Below, one piece after another: positions 41,017-50,753 of a stretch of DNA of 64,000 nucleotides. The notes under the pieces are model-generated. The model saw only the letters and a list, made by a program, of their open reading frames with translations. It did not search any database and was not told the DNA's origin. This DNA is from Azonexus hydrophilus. GTDB taxonomy: Bacteria; Pseudomonadota; Gammaproteobacteria; Burkholderiales; Rhodocyclaceae. Made by a program: the position numbers and the translations under genes. The stretch covers positions 1 through 64,000 of the forward strand of contig NZ_CAJHOB010000008.1 of NCBI RefSeq assembly GCF_905120355.1, written 5' to 3'. Numbering within the stretch: the first letter of the stretch is position 1; each line of letters begins with the position of its first letter.

Positions 41017-42699
41017 ATGGCACAGGTTCACAACGACAAATACAAACCCTTTCCGCAAGTCAAATTGACCGACCGGCAATGGCCGGGCAAGACCATCGAC
41101 AAAGCCCCGATCTGGATGAGCACCGACTTGCGTGACGGCAACCAGGCCTTGTTCGAGCCGATGAACCAGCAGAAGAAGATGGAGATGTTCGAAACCTTGT
41201 GCCGCATCGGCTTCAAGGAAATCGAAATCGCCTTCCCCTCGGCCTCGGAAACCGAATTCAACTTCGTGCGCGGCCTGATCGAAGGCGGCCACATTCCCGA
41301 CGATGTCACCATCGAAGTACTCACCCAGGCGCGCGAACACTTGATCCGGCGCACCTTTGAGTCCTTGCGTGGGGCGCGCCGCGCCATCATTCACATCTAC
41401 AACGCCACCTGCCCGGCCTTCCGCGATTTCGTCTTTGGCATGAGCAAGGCCGAAGTGATCAAGATGGCGGTGGATGCAGTGCATCTCATCCGCCAGTTGG
41501 CGGCGGAAATGCCGGAAACCGAAATCGTCCTCGAATACAGCCCGGAATTGTTCACGGCCACCGAACTCGAATTCGCCAAGGAAGTGTGCGATGCCGTCAC
41601 CGCCGCCTGGGGCGCCACCCCGCAACGCAAGGTGATCCTCAACCTCCCGGCCACGGTGGAAGTCGCCACCCCTAACGTTTATGCCGACCAGATCGAATGG
41701 ATGCACCGCCATCTCGCGCGCCGCGACAGCGTGCTCATCAGCGTGCACCCGCACAACGACCGTGGCACCGCCATCGCCGCCGCCGAACTCGGCTTGATGG
41801 CTGGCGCCGACCGCGTTGAAGGCTGTCTCTTCGGCAACGGCGAACGTACCGGCAACGTCGATCTCGTCACCTTGGCCTTGAACCTCCACACGCAGGGCGT
41901 TGATCCGCAACTTGATTTCTCGGACATCAACAACGTCGCCCGCGTCTACGAACACTGCACCCAGCTCCCCATCCATCCGCGCCATCCGTACGCGGGGGAT
42001 CTCGTTTTCACGGCTTTTTCAGGCTCCCACCAGGATGCCATCAAAAAGGGGTTTGCCGCGCAAAAGGCGGATGCGACCTGGGCAGTGCCCTACTTGCCGA
42101 TCGATCCGGCTGACGTGGGCCGCAGTTACGATTCCATCATCCGGGTGAACAGCCAGTCCGGCAAAGGCGGCATTTCCTACATCATGGAACACGACTACGG
42201 CATCGTCATGCCGCGCCGCCTGCAGGTGGAATTTTCCGGCGTCGTCCAGCGCCATGCCGACAGCCACGGCGGCGAAATTTCCGGTGAGGAAATCTGGCAG
42301 TTGTTCGCCGATACCTACCTCAATGCCGGCGCACAGGTCCGTTACCGCGAGCACCATCTGTTCGAAGAAGGTGGGCAGCAGGCCATCCGTCTCGGCGTCG
42401 ATATCAACGGCGTGGCGCACAACTTGAACGGTGTCGGCAACGGTCCCATCAACGCCGCCATGCACGCGCTCACCAGCGCCGGCTTGCAGGCCCAGGTGCG
42501 CAGCTACGAAGAGCGTTCCATGGTGCCGGCCGGCGATGACGGTAACGCCAGTGCCGTCGCTTTCATCGAAATGGCGGCCAGCGGCTGTGGCGAATGCTAC
42601 GGCGTCGGGATCGACAGCAACATCGTGACGGCGTCGATCAAGGCATTGGTCAGCGGCATCAACCGCCTGCCGCAGAGCGCACCGCAAAAAACCGCCTGA
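41017..42699 (+). CDS. leuA: 2-isopropylmalate synthase
   Basis: LeuA condenses acetyl-CoA with 2-ketoisovalerate, the first step of leucine synthesis. The 560-residue protein is of the longer LeuA form found in actinobacteria, fungi and some proteobacteria rather than the roughly 520-residue enterobacterial type. It has the metal-site motif [15 protein letters not shown] near residue 35, [18 protein letters not shown] with the HxH ligands near 240, and the signature [18 protein letters not shown] near 275. A C-terminal regulatory domain (about 420-560) suggests leucine feedback inhibition. Confidence 0.95.
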   Translation: MAQVHNDKYKPFPQVKLTDRQWPGKTIDKAPIWMSTDLRDGNQALFEPMNQQKKMEMFETLCRIGFKEIEIAFPSASETEFNFVRGLIEGGHIPDDVTIEVLTQAREHLIRRTFESLRGARRAIIHIYNATCPAFRDFVFGMSKAEVIKMAVDAVHLIRQLAAEMPETEIVLEYSPELFTATELEFAKEVCDAVTAAWGATPQRKVILNLPATVEVATPNVYADQIEWMHRHLARRDSVLISVHPHNDRGTAIAAAELGLMAGADRVEGCLFGNGERTGNVDLVTLALNLHTQGVDPQLDFSDINNVARVYEHCTQLPIHPRHPYAGDLVFTAFSGSHQDAIKKGFAAQKADATWAVPYLPIDPADVGRSYDSIIRVNSQSGKGGISYIMEHDYGIVMPRRLQVEFSGVVQRHADSHGGEISGEEIWQLFADTYLNAGAQVRYREHHLFEEGGQQAIRLGVDINGVAHNLNGVGNGPINAAMHALTSAGLQAQVRSYEERSMVPAGDDGNASAVAFIEMAASGCGECYGVGIDSNIVTASIKALVSGINRLPQSAPQKTA

Positions 42700-42716
42700 T
42701 CCCCCCGGGGATCACC

Positions 42717-42744
42717 CTTCGCCCCAGCGCCGGCTGGGGCGAAG
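42717..42744. terminator. Convergent hairpin between leuA and the lipoprotein gene
   Basis: A perfect 12-bp inverted repeat, CTTCGCCCCAGC (42717-42728) and GCTGGGGCGAAG (42733-42744), has a 4-nt loop. It lies between convergent genes and only 4 bp before the lipoprotein stop codon. The T-runs are weak. Confidence 0.65.
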
Positions 42745-42748
42745 TCGT

Positions 42749-43198
42749 TTACTCCGAGGTCGCGCCCTGCACGAACACGAACTTGCCCTTCTGCATGCGG
42801 AAGATGCCCTCGAATTCGCCCATGCCGCCTTCCGGTTCATTATCGAGGCGACCCCAGGATTCGCAGGTCTGCGATTCGGTGGCATACATCTTCTTGCCCA
42901 TCTTGACGATGTAGGCGCCCGACGGCACCCGATACACTTCAACCTGCGTATTTTCCGTGCCCACACCCAGGGCGTGGCGGCGGGTACACACCGGCATGCG
43001 CGATACCACCACGAAATAATTGACCTTGTTGTCCCAGGGCACCGGCTGCTCACGCACCACCGACAGGGTATGTTCACGGCTGCCATCAATCGACCAGGCG
43101 GCCTGATCATCGACACAGGCTGTGAGCAGCGGCAACGCCAGCAGGGCTGGCAGCGCCGCCCGCAAACGACGGCTCCAGGCGGGATTTACGGGGCGCAT
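42749..43198 (-). CDS. Predicted lipoprotein of unknown function
   Basis: The 149-residue protein has a signal peptide with a good lipobox, LLTAC at about 24-28, so it should be acylated and anchored in a membrane. The mature part contains cysteines in MPVCTRRH and QTCESW that could pair, and it ends in a small beta-rich region (EGIFRMQKGKFVFVQG). I do not recognise a named domain. It lies 23 bp downstream of pyrC on the same strand. Confidence 0.7.
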   Translation of the reverse strand: MRPVNPAWSRRLRAALPALLALPLLTACVDDQAAWSIDGSREHTLSVVREQPVPWDNKVNYFVVVSRMPVCTRRHALGVGTENTQVEVYRVPSGAYIVKMGKKMYATESQTCESWGRLDNEPEGGMGEFEGIFRMQKGKFVFVQGATSE

Positions 43199-43221
43199 GG
43201 TGGTCTCTCCTCGCGATGTAT

Positions 43222-44253
43222 TCAGTCCAGCTTCCAGGCCAGGGTTTCGCCGGCGCGTAACGGCACGATGTCATCCCCTGCCAGATAAGGATAGCTCGTC
43301 GGCACCGTCCAGTCGGTTTTGCGCAGCGTGATCTTTTCCGTATTGCGGGCCAGACCATACCAGTCGGCACCATAAAAACTGGCAAAGCCCTCCAGTTTGT
43401 CGAGTGCGCCGACCTGCTCGAAAGCCTCGGCATACAGTTCAACTGCAGCATAGGCCGTATAGCAGCCGGCACACCCGCAGGCGGCTTCCTTGGCGCTGCG
43501 CGCATGCGGCGCCGAGTCGGTGCCAAGGAAGAATTTCGGGTTCCCGGAGCTCGCCGCCGCCAGCAGCGCCTGACGGTGTGTTTCACGCTTCAGGACCGGC
43601 AGGCAATACCAGTGCGGACGCACCCCGCCCTGAAAAATGGCGTTACGGTTGTAGAGCAGATGGTGCGCGGTGATTGTGGCGGCGATCGTGGCCGGCGCGG
43701 TGGCAACAAATTCGGCGGCATCGCGTGTGGTGATGTGCTCCATCACCACTTTCAGCCGCGGGAAACGCTGCGTCAAAGGCAGCAACACCGTATCGATGAA
43801 CACCTTTTCCCGGTCAAACAGGTCGATGGCCGGATCGGTCACCTCGCCATGCACCAGCAACGGCAGACCGCAGCACTCCATTTCAGCCAGTGCCGGCCAG
43901 GCTTTTTCGATGGCGGTGAGGCCGGCATCGGAATTGGTTGTTGCCCCTGCCGGGTAGAGTTTGACCGCATGCACGAAACCGCTGGCAGCCGCCTGGGCGA
44001 TTTCCTCGGCCGGGGTGTTGTCGGTCAGGTAGAGCGTCATCAGCGGCGTGAACTCCAGTCCCGCTGGCAGTGCGGCAAGAATCCGCTGGCGGTAAGCCTG
44101 CGCCTGAGCGACGGTCGTCACTGGCGGCTTCAGATTGGGCATGATGATGGCACGCGCAAACTGGCGTGCGGTATGCGGCAGCACAGCGGCCAGAGCCACA
44201 TCATCGCGCAGATGCAAATGCCAGTCGTCCGGCCGGGTAAGCGTAAGTTGCAT
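43222..44253 (-). CDS. pyrC: Dihydroorotase
   Basis: PyrC cyclises carbamoyl aspartate to dihydroorotate in pyrimidine synthesis. The 343-residue protein is the homodimeric class II type. The binuclear zinc site is visible as [10 protein letters not shown] near 9-18, the metal-bridging Lys in [15 protein letters not shown] near 98, PLLVHGEV near 132, [11 protein letters not shown] near 170 and GTDSAPH near 245. A GAGA-containing ribosome site precedes the ATG. Confidence 0.96.
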   Translation of the reverse strand: MQLTLTRPDDWHLHLRDDVALAAVLPHTARQFARAIIMPNLKPPVTTVAQAQAYRQRILAALPAGLEFTPLMTLYLTDNTPAEEIAQAAASGFVHAVKLYPAGATTNSDAGLTAIEKAWPALAEMECCGLPLLVHGEVTDPAIDLFDREKVFIDTVLLPLTQRFPRLKVVMEHITTRDAAEFVATAPATIAATITAHHLLYNRNAIFQGGVRPHWYCLPVLKRETHRQALLAAASSGNPKFFLGTDSAPHARSAKEAACGCAGCYTAYAAVELYAEAFEQVGALDKLEGFASFYGADWYGLARNTEKITLRKTDWTVPTSYPYLAGDDIVPLRAGETLAWKLD

Positions 44254-44375
44254 GAGATTCTCCAGAAACTGCTGCCGATTTTAGATGAAGTCAGTGTCGA
44301 CGCGCTGAAACTGGTGCGAAAACAATGACACGCAGAATACTCGACACCTATTATTTTCTTGGCTATAGTTTCATT

Positions 44376-44396
44376 ATACGAACACCTGTTTCGTAT
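44376..44396. promoter_or_regulatory. Inverted repeat upstream of aceE, candidate operator
   Basis: ATACGAA (44376-44382) and TTCGTAT (44390-44396) are perfect inverted half-sites separated by 7 nt. They lie in an A/T-rich block between pyrC and aceE. The sequence differs from the E. coli PdhR site. The site is about 85 bp upstream of the candidate aceE promoter and is also near the pyrC 5' end. Confidence 0.4.
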
Positions 44397-44478
44397 CGTG
44401 AAATAAAACACTGCTCACAGCACCACTGCGGCATCCATGACGAAAGCGCGCTGCACTACAGCGCGTAAAGCGTTAAAG

Positions 44479-44506
44479 TTGTCGGACCTATCCGGTACGA
44501 CATAAT
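44479..44506 (+). promoter_or_regulatory. Candidate aceE promoter
   Basis: TTGTCG (44479-44484) and CATAAT (44501-44506) are separated by 16 bp, giving a start about 20 nt before the aceE ATG with an AGGAG ribosome site between. A short inverted repeat, CGCGCTG and CAGCGCG, lies just upstream at about 44448-44466. Confidence 0.5.
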
Positions 44507-44531
44507 CAAAAACCAATGCAGGAGACATATC

Positions 44532-47207
44532 ATGGCCGATCAGCCACATCACCCGCCTCTCGACACCGACGCACAGGAAACCCAGGAATGGATGGAGGCG
44601 CTCGACGGCGTCATCAACAACGAAGGCGCAGAGCGCGCCCACTACCTGATCGAGCGCCTGATTGCCCAGGCCCGCGAAGAAGGCATTGATCTGCCTTACT
44701 CGGCCAACACCGAGTACATCAACACCATCCCGGTCGACCAGCAGCCCAAGTATCCGGGCAATGCCGACATCGAGATCAAGATTCACAACTACGTGCGCTG
44801 GAACGCGATGGCCATGGTGGTGCGTGCCAACAAGCACACCAATGTCGGCGGCCACATCGCCTCCTTCGCCTCCGCTGCCGTCCTCTACGACGTCGGCCTG
44901 ACCCATTTCTGGCACGCCCCCTCCGAAAAACACGACGGCGACCTGATCTTCTTCCAGGGCCATTCGGTCCCCGGCGTATATGCCCGCGCCTACCTGCTGG
45001 GTCGCCTGACGGAGCAGCAACTGGACAGCTTCCGCCAGGAAACCGGCGGCAAAGGCATTTCCTCCTACCCGCACCCCTGGCTGATGCCGGATTTCTGGCA
45101 GTTCCCCACGGTCTCCATGGGCCTCGGCCCGATTCAGGCGATCTATCAGGCCCGCTTCATGAAGTACCTGGCGTCGCGTAACCTGATCGATGCGGAAAAA
45201 GCACGCAGCCGCAAGGTCTGGGCCTTCCTCGGCGACGGCGAGACCGATGAAGTCGAATCGCTCGGCGCCATCGGCATGGCCGGCCGCGAAAAGCTGGACA
45301 ACCTGATCTTCGTCATCAACTGCAACCTGCAACGCCTCGACGGCCCGGTGCGCGGCAACGGCAAGATCATCCAGGAACTGGAATCGGAATTCCGCGGTGC
45401 CGGCTGGAACGTCATCAAGTTGATCTGGGGCACCCACTGGGATGCGCTCTTTGCCCGCGACAAGAAAGGCATCCTGAAGAAACGCATGATGGAATGCGTC
45501 GATGGCGAATACCAGACCTTCAAGGCCAAGGACGGCGCCTATGTCCGCGAGCATTTCTTCAACACGCCGGAACTGAAGGAACTGGTCGCCGACTGGACCG
45601 ACACCCAGATCTGGCGTCTGAACCGTGGCGGCCACGATATCTTCAAGATCTTCTCCGCCTACAAATCAGCCATCGAACACCAGGGCGCCCCCACCCTGAT
45701 CCTGGCCAAGACCATCAAGGGCTACGGCATGGGCGGCGCCGGTGAAGCGATGAACATCTCGCACCAGCAAAAGAAGATGGACCGCGAACAGATCAAGCGT
45801 TTCCGCGACCGTTTCCTGCTGCCGGTGACCGATGACCAGATCGACGAACTCCCCTACCTGAAGTTCGCCGAAGATTCGCCGGAATACAAATACATGCAGG
45901 AACACCGCGCCGCGCTCGGCGGTTACCTGCCGCAACGCCGCCGCCGTGCCGCACCGCTGCAGGTGCCGCAGCTCGACAACTTTGCCGCCCTGCTCAAGGC
46001 CTCCGGCGAAGGACGCGAACTGTCCACCACCATGGCCATCGTGCGCATCATGAACATGTTGCTCAAGGACAAGCAGGTGGGCCGTCATGTCGTGCCCATC
46101 GTGCCGGACGAATCGCGCACCTTCGGCATGGAAGGCATGTTCCGCGCCGTCGGCATCTGGAACCAGCAGGGCCAGAATTACGTGCCGGAAGACCACGACC
46201 AGCTGATGTTCTACAAGGAGACCAAGGACGGCCAGGTGCTGCAGGAAGGCATCAACGAGGCGGGCGCCATGAGTGACTGGATCGCCGCCGCCACCGCCTA
46301 CTCGGTGCACAACGTGCAGATGATCCCCTTCTACATCTGCTACTCGATGTTCGGCCTGCAACGCACCTTCGATCTCGTCTGGGCCGCCGGCGACCAACGC
46401 GCCCGCGGCTTCCTGATCGGCGGCACCGCTGGCCGCACCACGCTGAACGGTGAAGGCCTGCAGCACGAGGACGGCCACAGCCTGATCCTGGCCAATCTGG
46501 TACCCAACTGCATTTCCTACGACCCGACCTTCCAGTATGAAGTCGCCGTCATCGCTCAGGATGGCATGCGCCGCATGTTCCAGGAGCAGGAGGACGTTTT
46601 CTACTACATCACGGTGATGAACGAAAACTACGAGCATCCGGAAATGCCGGCGGGTGCGGAAGCCGACATCATCAAGGGCATGTATGCCTTCAAGAAGGGC
46701 GGCGAAGGCCAACTCCGCGTGCAGCTGCTCGGCTCCGGCACCATCTTCCGCGAAGTCATCGCCGCCGCCGAACTGCTCAAGCGCGACTGGGGCGTCGAAG
46801 CCGACATCTGGGGCTGCCCCAGCTTCAACGAACTGGCCCGTGACGGCCAGGATGCCGCCCGCTGGAACCTGCTGCACCCGCTCGATGAACCGAGGCTGTC
46901 GCACGTCGAGCAGAAGCTCGGCGGCACGACTGGCCCGGTGATCGCCGCCACCGACTACGTCAAGCTGTTCGCCGAACAGATCCGTCCCTTCGTCAAGCGT
47001 ACCTACGTCACGCTCGGCACCGACGGTTTCGGCCGTTCCGACACGCGGGAGGCGCTGCGCCACCATTTCGAGGTAGACCGCCACTGGGTGACCCTGGCCG
47101 CGCTCAAGGCGCTGGCTGACGACGGTCAGATTGATCGTGACAAGGTCGCCGCTGCGCTGCTCAAGTACAACCTGGATCCGGCCAAGCCGAATCCGCTGAC
47201 GGTTTAA
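44532..47207 (+). CDS. aceE: Pyruvate dehydrogenase E1 component (homodimeric)
   Basis: AceE decarboxylates pyruvate with thiamine diphosphate and acetylates the lipoyl arm of E2. The 891-residue protein is the single-chain E1 of Gram-negative bacteria. The ThDP site appears as the GDG...N motif, FLGDGETDEVESLGAIGMA with the matching INCNLQ about 30 residues later. The second-domain region YYITVMNENYEHPEMP and the C-terminal TLGTDGFGRSDTRE are typical. It heads an operon with aceF 12 bp downstream. Confidence 0.98.
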   Translation: MADQPHHPPLDTDAQETQEWMEALDGVINNEGAERAHYLIERLIAQAREEGIDLPYSANTEYINTIPVDQQPKYPGNADIEIKIHNYVRWNAMAMVVRANKHTNVGGHIASFASAAVLYDVGLTHFWHAPSEKHDGDLIFFQGHSVPGVYARAYLLGRLTEQQLDSFRQETGGKGISSYPHPWLMPDFWQFPTVSMGLGPIQAIYQARFMKYLASRNLIDAEKARSRKVWAFLGDGETDEVESLGAIGMAGREKLDNLIFVINCNLQRLDGPVRGNGKIIQELESEFRGAGWNVIKLIWGTHWDALFARDKKGILKKRMMECVDGEYQTFKAKDGAYVREHFFNTPELKELVADWTDTQIWRLNRGGHDIFKIFSAYKSAIEHQGAPTLILAKTIKGYGMGGAGEAMNISHQQKKMDREQIKRFRDRFLLPVTDDQIDELPYLKFAEDSPEYKYMQEHRAALGGYLPQRRRRAAPLQVPQLDNFAALLKASGEGRELSTTMAIVRIMNMLLKDKQVGRHVVPIVPDESRTFGMEGMFRAVGIWNQQGQNYVPEDHDQLMFYKETKDGQVLQEGINEAGAMSDWIAAATAYSVHNVQMIPFYICYSMFGLQRTFDLVWAAGDQRARGFLIGGTAGRTTLNGEGLQHEDGHSLILANLVPNCISYDPTFQYEVAVIAQDGMRRMFQEQEDVFYYITVMNENYEHPEMPAGAEADIIKGMYAFKKGGEGQLRVQLLGSGTIFREVIAAAELLKRDWGVEADIWGCPSFNELARDGQDAARWNLLHPLDEPRLSHVEQKLGGTTGPVIAATDYVKLFAEQIRPFVKRTYVTLGTDGFGRSDTREALRHHFEVDRHWVTLAALKALADDGQIDRDKVAAALLKYNLDPAKPNPLTV

Positions 47208-47219
47208 GGGAGGCCCACC

Positions 47220-48851
47220 ATGAGCCAACTGATTGAAGTCAAGGTACCGGACATCGGCGATTTCTCCGACGTGCCGGTGATCGAGCTGTACGTCAAGGTC
47301 GGCGACACGATCAAGATCGACGACGCCATTGCCACGCTCGAATCCGACAAGGCGACGATGGACGTGCCGTCCCCGGTGGCCGGTACAGTCAAGGAAGTAC
47401 TGGTGCAAATCGGTTCCAAAGTAGCGGAAGGCGCCCTGCTGATCAAGGTCGAAACTGGCGCGGCTGCCGCTGTTGACGCGGCTCCTGCCGCCGCTGCGGC
47501 ACCAGCACCTGCCGCCGCACCCGCCGCTCAGGCGGCTGCACCTGCCCCGGCTGCCGCCGGCGGCCTGGTCGACATCACGGTTCCAGACATCGGCGACTTT
47601 TCCGACGTGCCGGTGATCGAGCTGTACGTCAAGGTCGGCGACACGATCAAGGTCGACGACGCCATTGCCACGCTCGAATCCGACAAGGCGACGATGGACG
47701 TGCCGAGCACGGTTGCCGGCGTGGTCAAGGAAGTGCTGGTGCACGTCGGTTCCAAGGTCAGCGAAGGTGCGCTGCTGATCAAGGTGGAAACCGGCGCTGG
47801 CGCAGCCACCCCGGCCACCGCCCCGCAAGCACCTGCACCAGCGCCAGTTGCTGCTCCGGTTGCAGCCGCGCCCGCCACCACACCGAGCGCCACACCCGCC
47901 GTACTGCCCCCGGCCCTGCCGGTCGGCGGCAAGGTTCACGCAACGCCGTCGGTCCGCGCCTATGCCCGCGAACTCGGCGTCGATCTGTCCAAGGTCGTCG
48001 CCTCCGGCCCCAAGGGTCGCATCCTCAGGGAAGACCTGACCAAGTACGTCAAGGGCGTGATGTCCGGCGCCACCGCGGCACCGGTCGCTGCTGCCGGCGC
48101 CAGCCTCGGTGGCGGACTCGACCTGCTGCCCTGGCCGAAGGTCGATTTCGCCAAGTTCGGCGAAATCGAGGTCAAGCCGCTGTCGCGCATCAAGAAGATT
48201 TCCGGCCAGAACCTGTCGCGCAACTGGGTGATGATCCCGGCCGTGACCTACCACGAGGACGCCGACATCACCGACCTCGAAGCCTTCCGCGTCCTGCTCA
48301 ACAAGGAAAACGAGAGGGGCGGCGGGGCGAAACTCACGATGCTGGCTTTCCTGATGAAGGCTTGCGTCAAGGGTCTGCAGAAGTTCCCGGAATTCAATGC
48401 CTCGCTCGACGGCGACAACCTGGTGCTGAAGAAATACTTCAACATCGGCTTCGCCGCCGACACGCCGAACGGCCTGGTCGTGCCGGTGATCAAGAACGCC
48501 GACAAGAAGTCAGTCTTCGAGATCGCCCAGGAATCCGGCGACCTGGCCAAGCAGGCGCGTGACGGCAAGCTCAAGCCGGCCGACATGCAGGGCGCCTGCT
48601 TCACCATTTCCTCGCTCGGCGGCATCGGCGGCACCTACTTCGCGCCGATTGTGAACGCGCCGGAAGTGGCCATCCTCGGCGTCAACAAGTCGGCGATGAA
48701 GCCGGTGTGGGACGGCAAGCAATTCGTGCCGCGCCTGACCTTGCCGCTGTCGCTGACCGCCGACCACCGCGTCATCGACGGCGCGCTGGCGACCCGTTTC
48801 AACGTCTATATCGCACAACTGCTCGCCGACTTCCGTCGCGTCGCGCTGTAA
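47220..48851 (+). CDS. aceF: Dihydrolipoamide acetyltransferase (pyruvate dehydrogenase E2)
   Basis: AceF forms the core of the pyruvate dehydrogenase complex and transfers the acetyl group to CoA. The 543-residue protein has two N-terminal lipoyl domains with the modified lysines K44 and K156 (each in ESDKATMDVP), joined by Ala/Pro-rich linkers. A peripheral-subunit-binding domain (about 240-277, TPSVRAYARELGVDLSKV) follows, then the catalytic domain with the active-site His in TADHRVIDGA near the C-terminus. The two lipoyl domains are nearly identical at the DNA level (117 of 120 bases over one block), which implies recent duplication or gene conversion. Confidence 0.97.
   Translation: MSQLIEVKVPDIGDFSDVPVIELYVKVGDTIKIDDAIATLESDKATMDVPSPVAGTVKEVLVQIGSKVAEGALLIKVETGAAAAVDAAPAAAAAPAPAAAPAAQAAAPAPAAAGGLVDITVPDIGDFSDVPVIELYVKVGDTIKVDDAIATLESDKATMDVPSTVAGVVKEVLVHVGSKVSEGALLIKVETGAGAATPATAPQAPAPAPVAAPVAAAPATTPSATPAVLPPALPVGGKVHATPSVRAYARELGVDLSKVVASGPKGRILREDLTKYVKGVMSGATAAPVAAAGASLGGGLDLLPWPKVDFAKFGEIEVKPLSRIKKISGQNLSRNWVMIPAVTYHEDADITDLEAFRVLLNKENERGGGAKLTMLAFLMKACVKGLQKFPEFNASLDGDNLVLKKYFNIGFAADTPNGLVVPVIKNADKKSVFEIAQESGDLAKQARDGKLKPADMQGACFTISSLGGIGGTYFAPIVNAPEVAILGVNKSAMKPVWDGKQFVPRLTLPLSLTADHRVIDGALATRFNVYIAQLLADFRRVAL
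47250..47705 (+). repeat. Near-identical 120-bp direct repeat encoding the two AceF lipoyl domains
   Basis: Copies lie at 47250-47369 and 47586-47705, 336 bp (112 codons) apart, in frame. They differ at only three positions. Flanking lipoyl sequence is clearly more diverged, so the block looks homogenised by recombination rather than merely conserved. Confidence 0.85.
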
Positions 48852-48863
48852 GGGAGAAGAACC

Positions 48864-50660
48864 ATGAGCAATCTGGTTGAAGTGAAAGTCCCGGACATCG
48901 GCGATTTCGACAGCGTGCCGGTGATCGAGCTGTTCGTGAAGGTCGGCGACACGCTCCAGGTAGACGACGCCATCGTCACCCTGGAATCGGACAAGGCAAC
49001 GATGGACGTGCCATCGCCAGTCGCCGGCACGGTGAAGGAAGTGCTGGTGCAGGTCGGCTCGAAGGTCGGCGAAGGTGCGCTGCTGATCAAGGTCGAGTCG
49101 GGTGCTGCGGCAACTACTGCCCCGGCACCAGCTACCGCCGCTGCTCCGGTGGCGGCGCCGGTCGCTGCCCCGACGGCCGCCGCCCATGCCGGCGGCGCCG
49201 ACATCGAATGCGACATGCTGGTGCTGGGCGGTGGCCCCGGCGGCTATTCGGCCGCTTTCCGCGCCGCCGACCTCGGCCTGAAGACAGTCATCGTCGAACG
49301 TTACGCAACGCTCGGCGGCGTCTGCCTCAACGTCGGTTGCATTCCGTCGAAGGCGCTGCTGCATGTCACCGCCGTACTGGAAGAAACCGCCCACCTGGCT
49401 GACGCCGGCGTCAGCTTCGCCGCGCCGCAGATCGACGTGGACAAGCTGCGCGCCCACAAGGAAAAGGTCGTCGGCAAACTGACCAGCGGCCTGGCCGGCA
49501 TGGCCAAGGGACGCAAGGTCGACATCGTGCGTGGTATCGGCGCTTTCCTCGACCCCCACCATCTGGAAGTCGAAGTCACCGACGGCAGCGGCCAGGACAA
49601 AACCGGCAGCAAGAAGGTGGTGAAGTTCAAGCAGTGCATCATCGCCGCCGGCTCGGCGGCCGTGCATCTGCCCTTCATCCCGCAGGACCCGCGCATCATC
49701 GATTCGACTGGCGCGCTGGAACTACCGACGTTTGGCAAAAATTCGGTGCCGAAGAAGATGCTGGTCATCGGCGGCGGCATCATCGGCCTGGAAATGGCCA
49801 CCGTGTACTCGGCACTGGGCGCCAAAATCGATGTCGTCGAAATGGCCGACGGCCTGATGCAGGGACCGGACCGCGACGCGGTCAAGGTCTGGGAAAAGCA
49901 GAATGCCCAGCGTTTCGAGCGCATCATGCTGAAGACCAAGACCGTCGCCGTCGAGGCCAAGGAAGACGGTCTGTGGGTCAAGTTCGAGGGCGAAGGCGCC
50001 CCGAACGCCGACGCCGTGCGCTACGACATGATCCTGCAAGCCGCCGGCCGCGCACCGAACGGCAGGAAGATCGCCGCCGACCAGGCAGGTGTCGCCGTCG
50101 ACGAACGCGGCTTCATCCCGGTCGATGCCCAGATGCGCACCAACGTGCCGCACATCTTCGCCATTGGCGACATCGTCGGCAACCCGATGCTGGCGCACAA
50201 GGCAGTGCATGAAGGTCACGTCGCGGCGGAAGTCGCAGCAGGACACAAAGCCGCCTTCGACGCCCAGGTCATCCCCGGCGTCGCCTACACTCATCCGGAA
50301 GTCGCCTGGGTCGGTTACACCGAAGCGCAGGCGAAAGAGGAAGGACGCAAGGTCGAAGTCGCCAGGTTCCCCTGGGCGGCGAGTGGTCGCGCCATCGCCA
50401 ACGGTGCCGACTACGGCTTCACCAAGCTGATCTTCGACGCCACGGAAAACGGCGGGCACCGCGTCATCGGCGGCACCATCGTCGGTCCATCGGCCGGCGA
50501 CATGATCGGCGAGGTCGCGCTGGCCATCGAGATGGGCTGCGACGCAGTGGATATCGGCAAGACTATCCACCCGCACCCGACGCTTGGCGAAAGCATCGGC
50601 ATGGCCGCCGAAGTCGCACACGGCAGCTGTACCGACCTGCCGCCGCAGCGCAAGAAGTAA
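48864..50660 (+). CDS. lpdA: Dihydrolipoamide dehydrogenase (E3) with N-terminal lipoyl domain
   Basis: E3 reoxidises dihydrolipoamide with NAD+ through FAD. This 598-residue form carries an extra lipoyl domain at 1-80 (K44 in ESDKATMDVP), an Ala/Pro linker, and then the flavoprotein. The flavoprotein has the FAD motif LGGGPGGYSAAFRAADLG near 120, the redox disulfide in GGVCLNVGCIPSKALL near 150, the NAD motif VIGGGIIGLEMATVYSALG near 300 and the C-terminal HPHPTLGES with the catalytic His/Glu. Lipoyl-E3 fusions are known in Betaproteobacteria and Neisseria. A strong terminator follows. Confidence 0.97.
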   Translation: MSNLVEVKVPDIGDFDSVPVIELFVKVGDTLQVDDAIVTLESDKATMDVPSPVAGTVKEVLVQVGSKVGEGALLIKVESGAAATTAPAPATAAAPVAAPVAAPTAAAHAGGADIECDMLVLGGGPGGYSAAFRAADLGLKTVIVERYATLGGVCLNVGCIPSKALLHVTAVLEETAHLADAGVSFAAPQIDVDKLRAHKEKVVGKLTSGLAGMAKGRKVDIVRGIGAFLDPHHLEVEVTDGSGQDKTGSKKVVKFKQCIIAAGSAAVHLPFIPQDPRIIDSTGALELPTFGKNSVPKKMLVIGGGIIGLEMATVYSALGAKIDVVEMADGLMQGPDRDAVKVWEKQNAQRFERIMLKTKTVAVEAKEDGLWVKFEGEGAPNADAVRYDMILQAAGRAPNGRKIAADQAGVAVDERGFIPVDAQMRTNVPHIFAIGDIVGNPMLAHKAVHEGHVAAEVAAGHKAAFDAQVIPGVAYTHPEVAWVGYTEAQAKEEGRKVEVARFPWAASGRAIANGADYGFTKLIFDATENGGHRVIGGTIVGPSAGDMIGEVALAIEMGCDAVDIGKTIHPHPTLGESIGMAAEVAHGSCTDLPPQRKK

Positions 50661-50677
50661 CACGCCACAGGCAAGCC

Positions 50678-50709
50678 AATAACGGCAGGAGACATCTCCT
50701 GCCGTTATT
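50678..50709. terminator. Convergent terminator between lpdA and acr3
   Basis: A 15-bp perfect inverted repeat, 50678-50692 with 50695-50709, closes on a very short loop. Its outer arms are A/T-rich so both strands end in U residues. It can terminate the pdh operon and the ars operon. Confidence 0.85.
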
Positions 50710-50753
50710 CATTGCGCATGGAAGACCTGACCGCAGCGGTCGTCAGACACGCA

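Noticed and set aside
45666-48254. An 862-codon open frame on the minus strand opposite aceE and aceF
   Set aside because: It runs across the aceE-aceF junction, is rich in Gly/His/Asp repeats that mirror the codon bias of the sense strand, and has no ribosome site.
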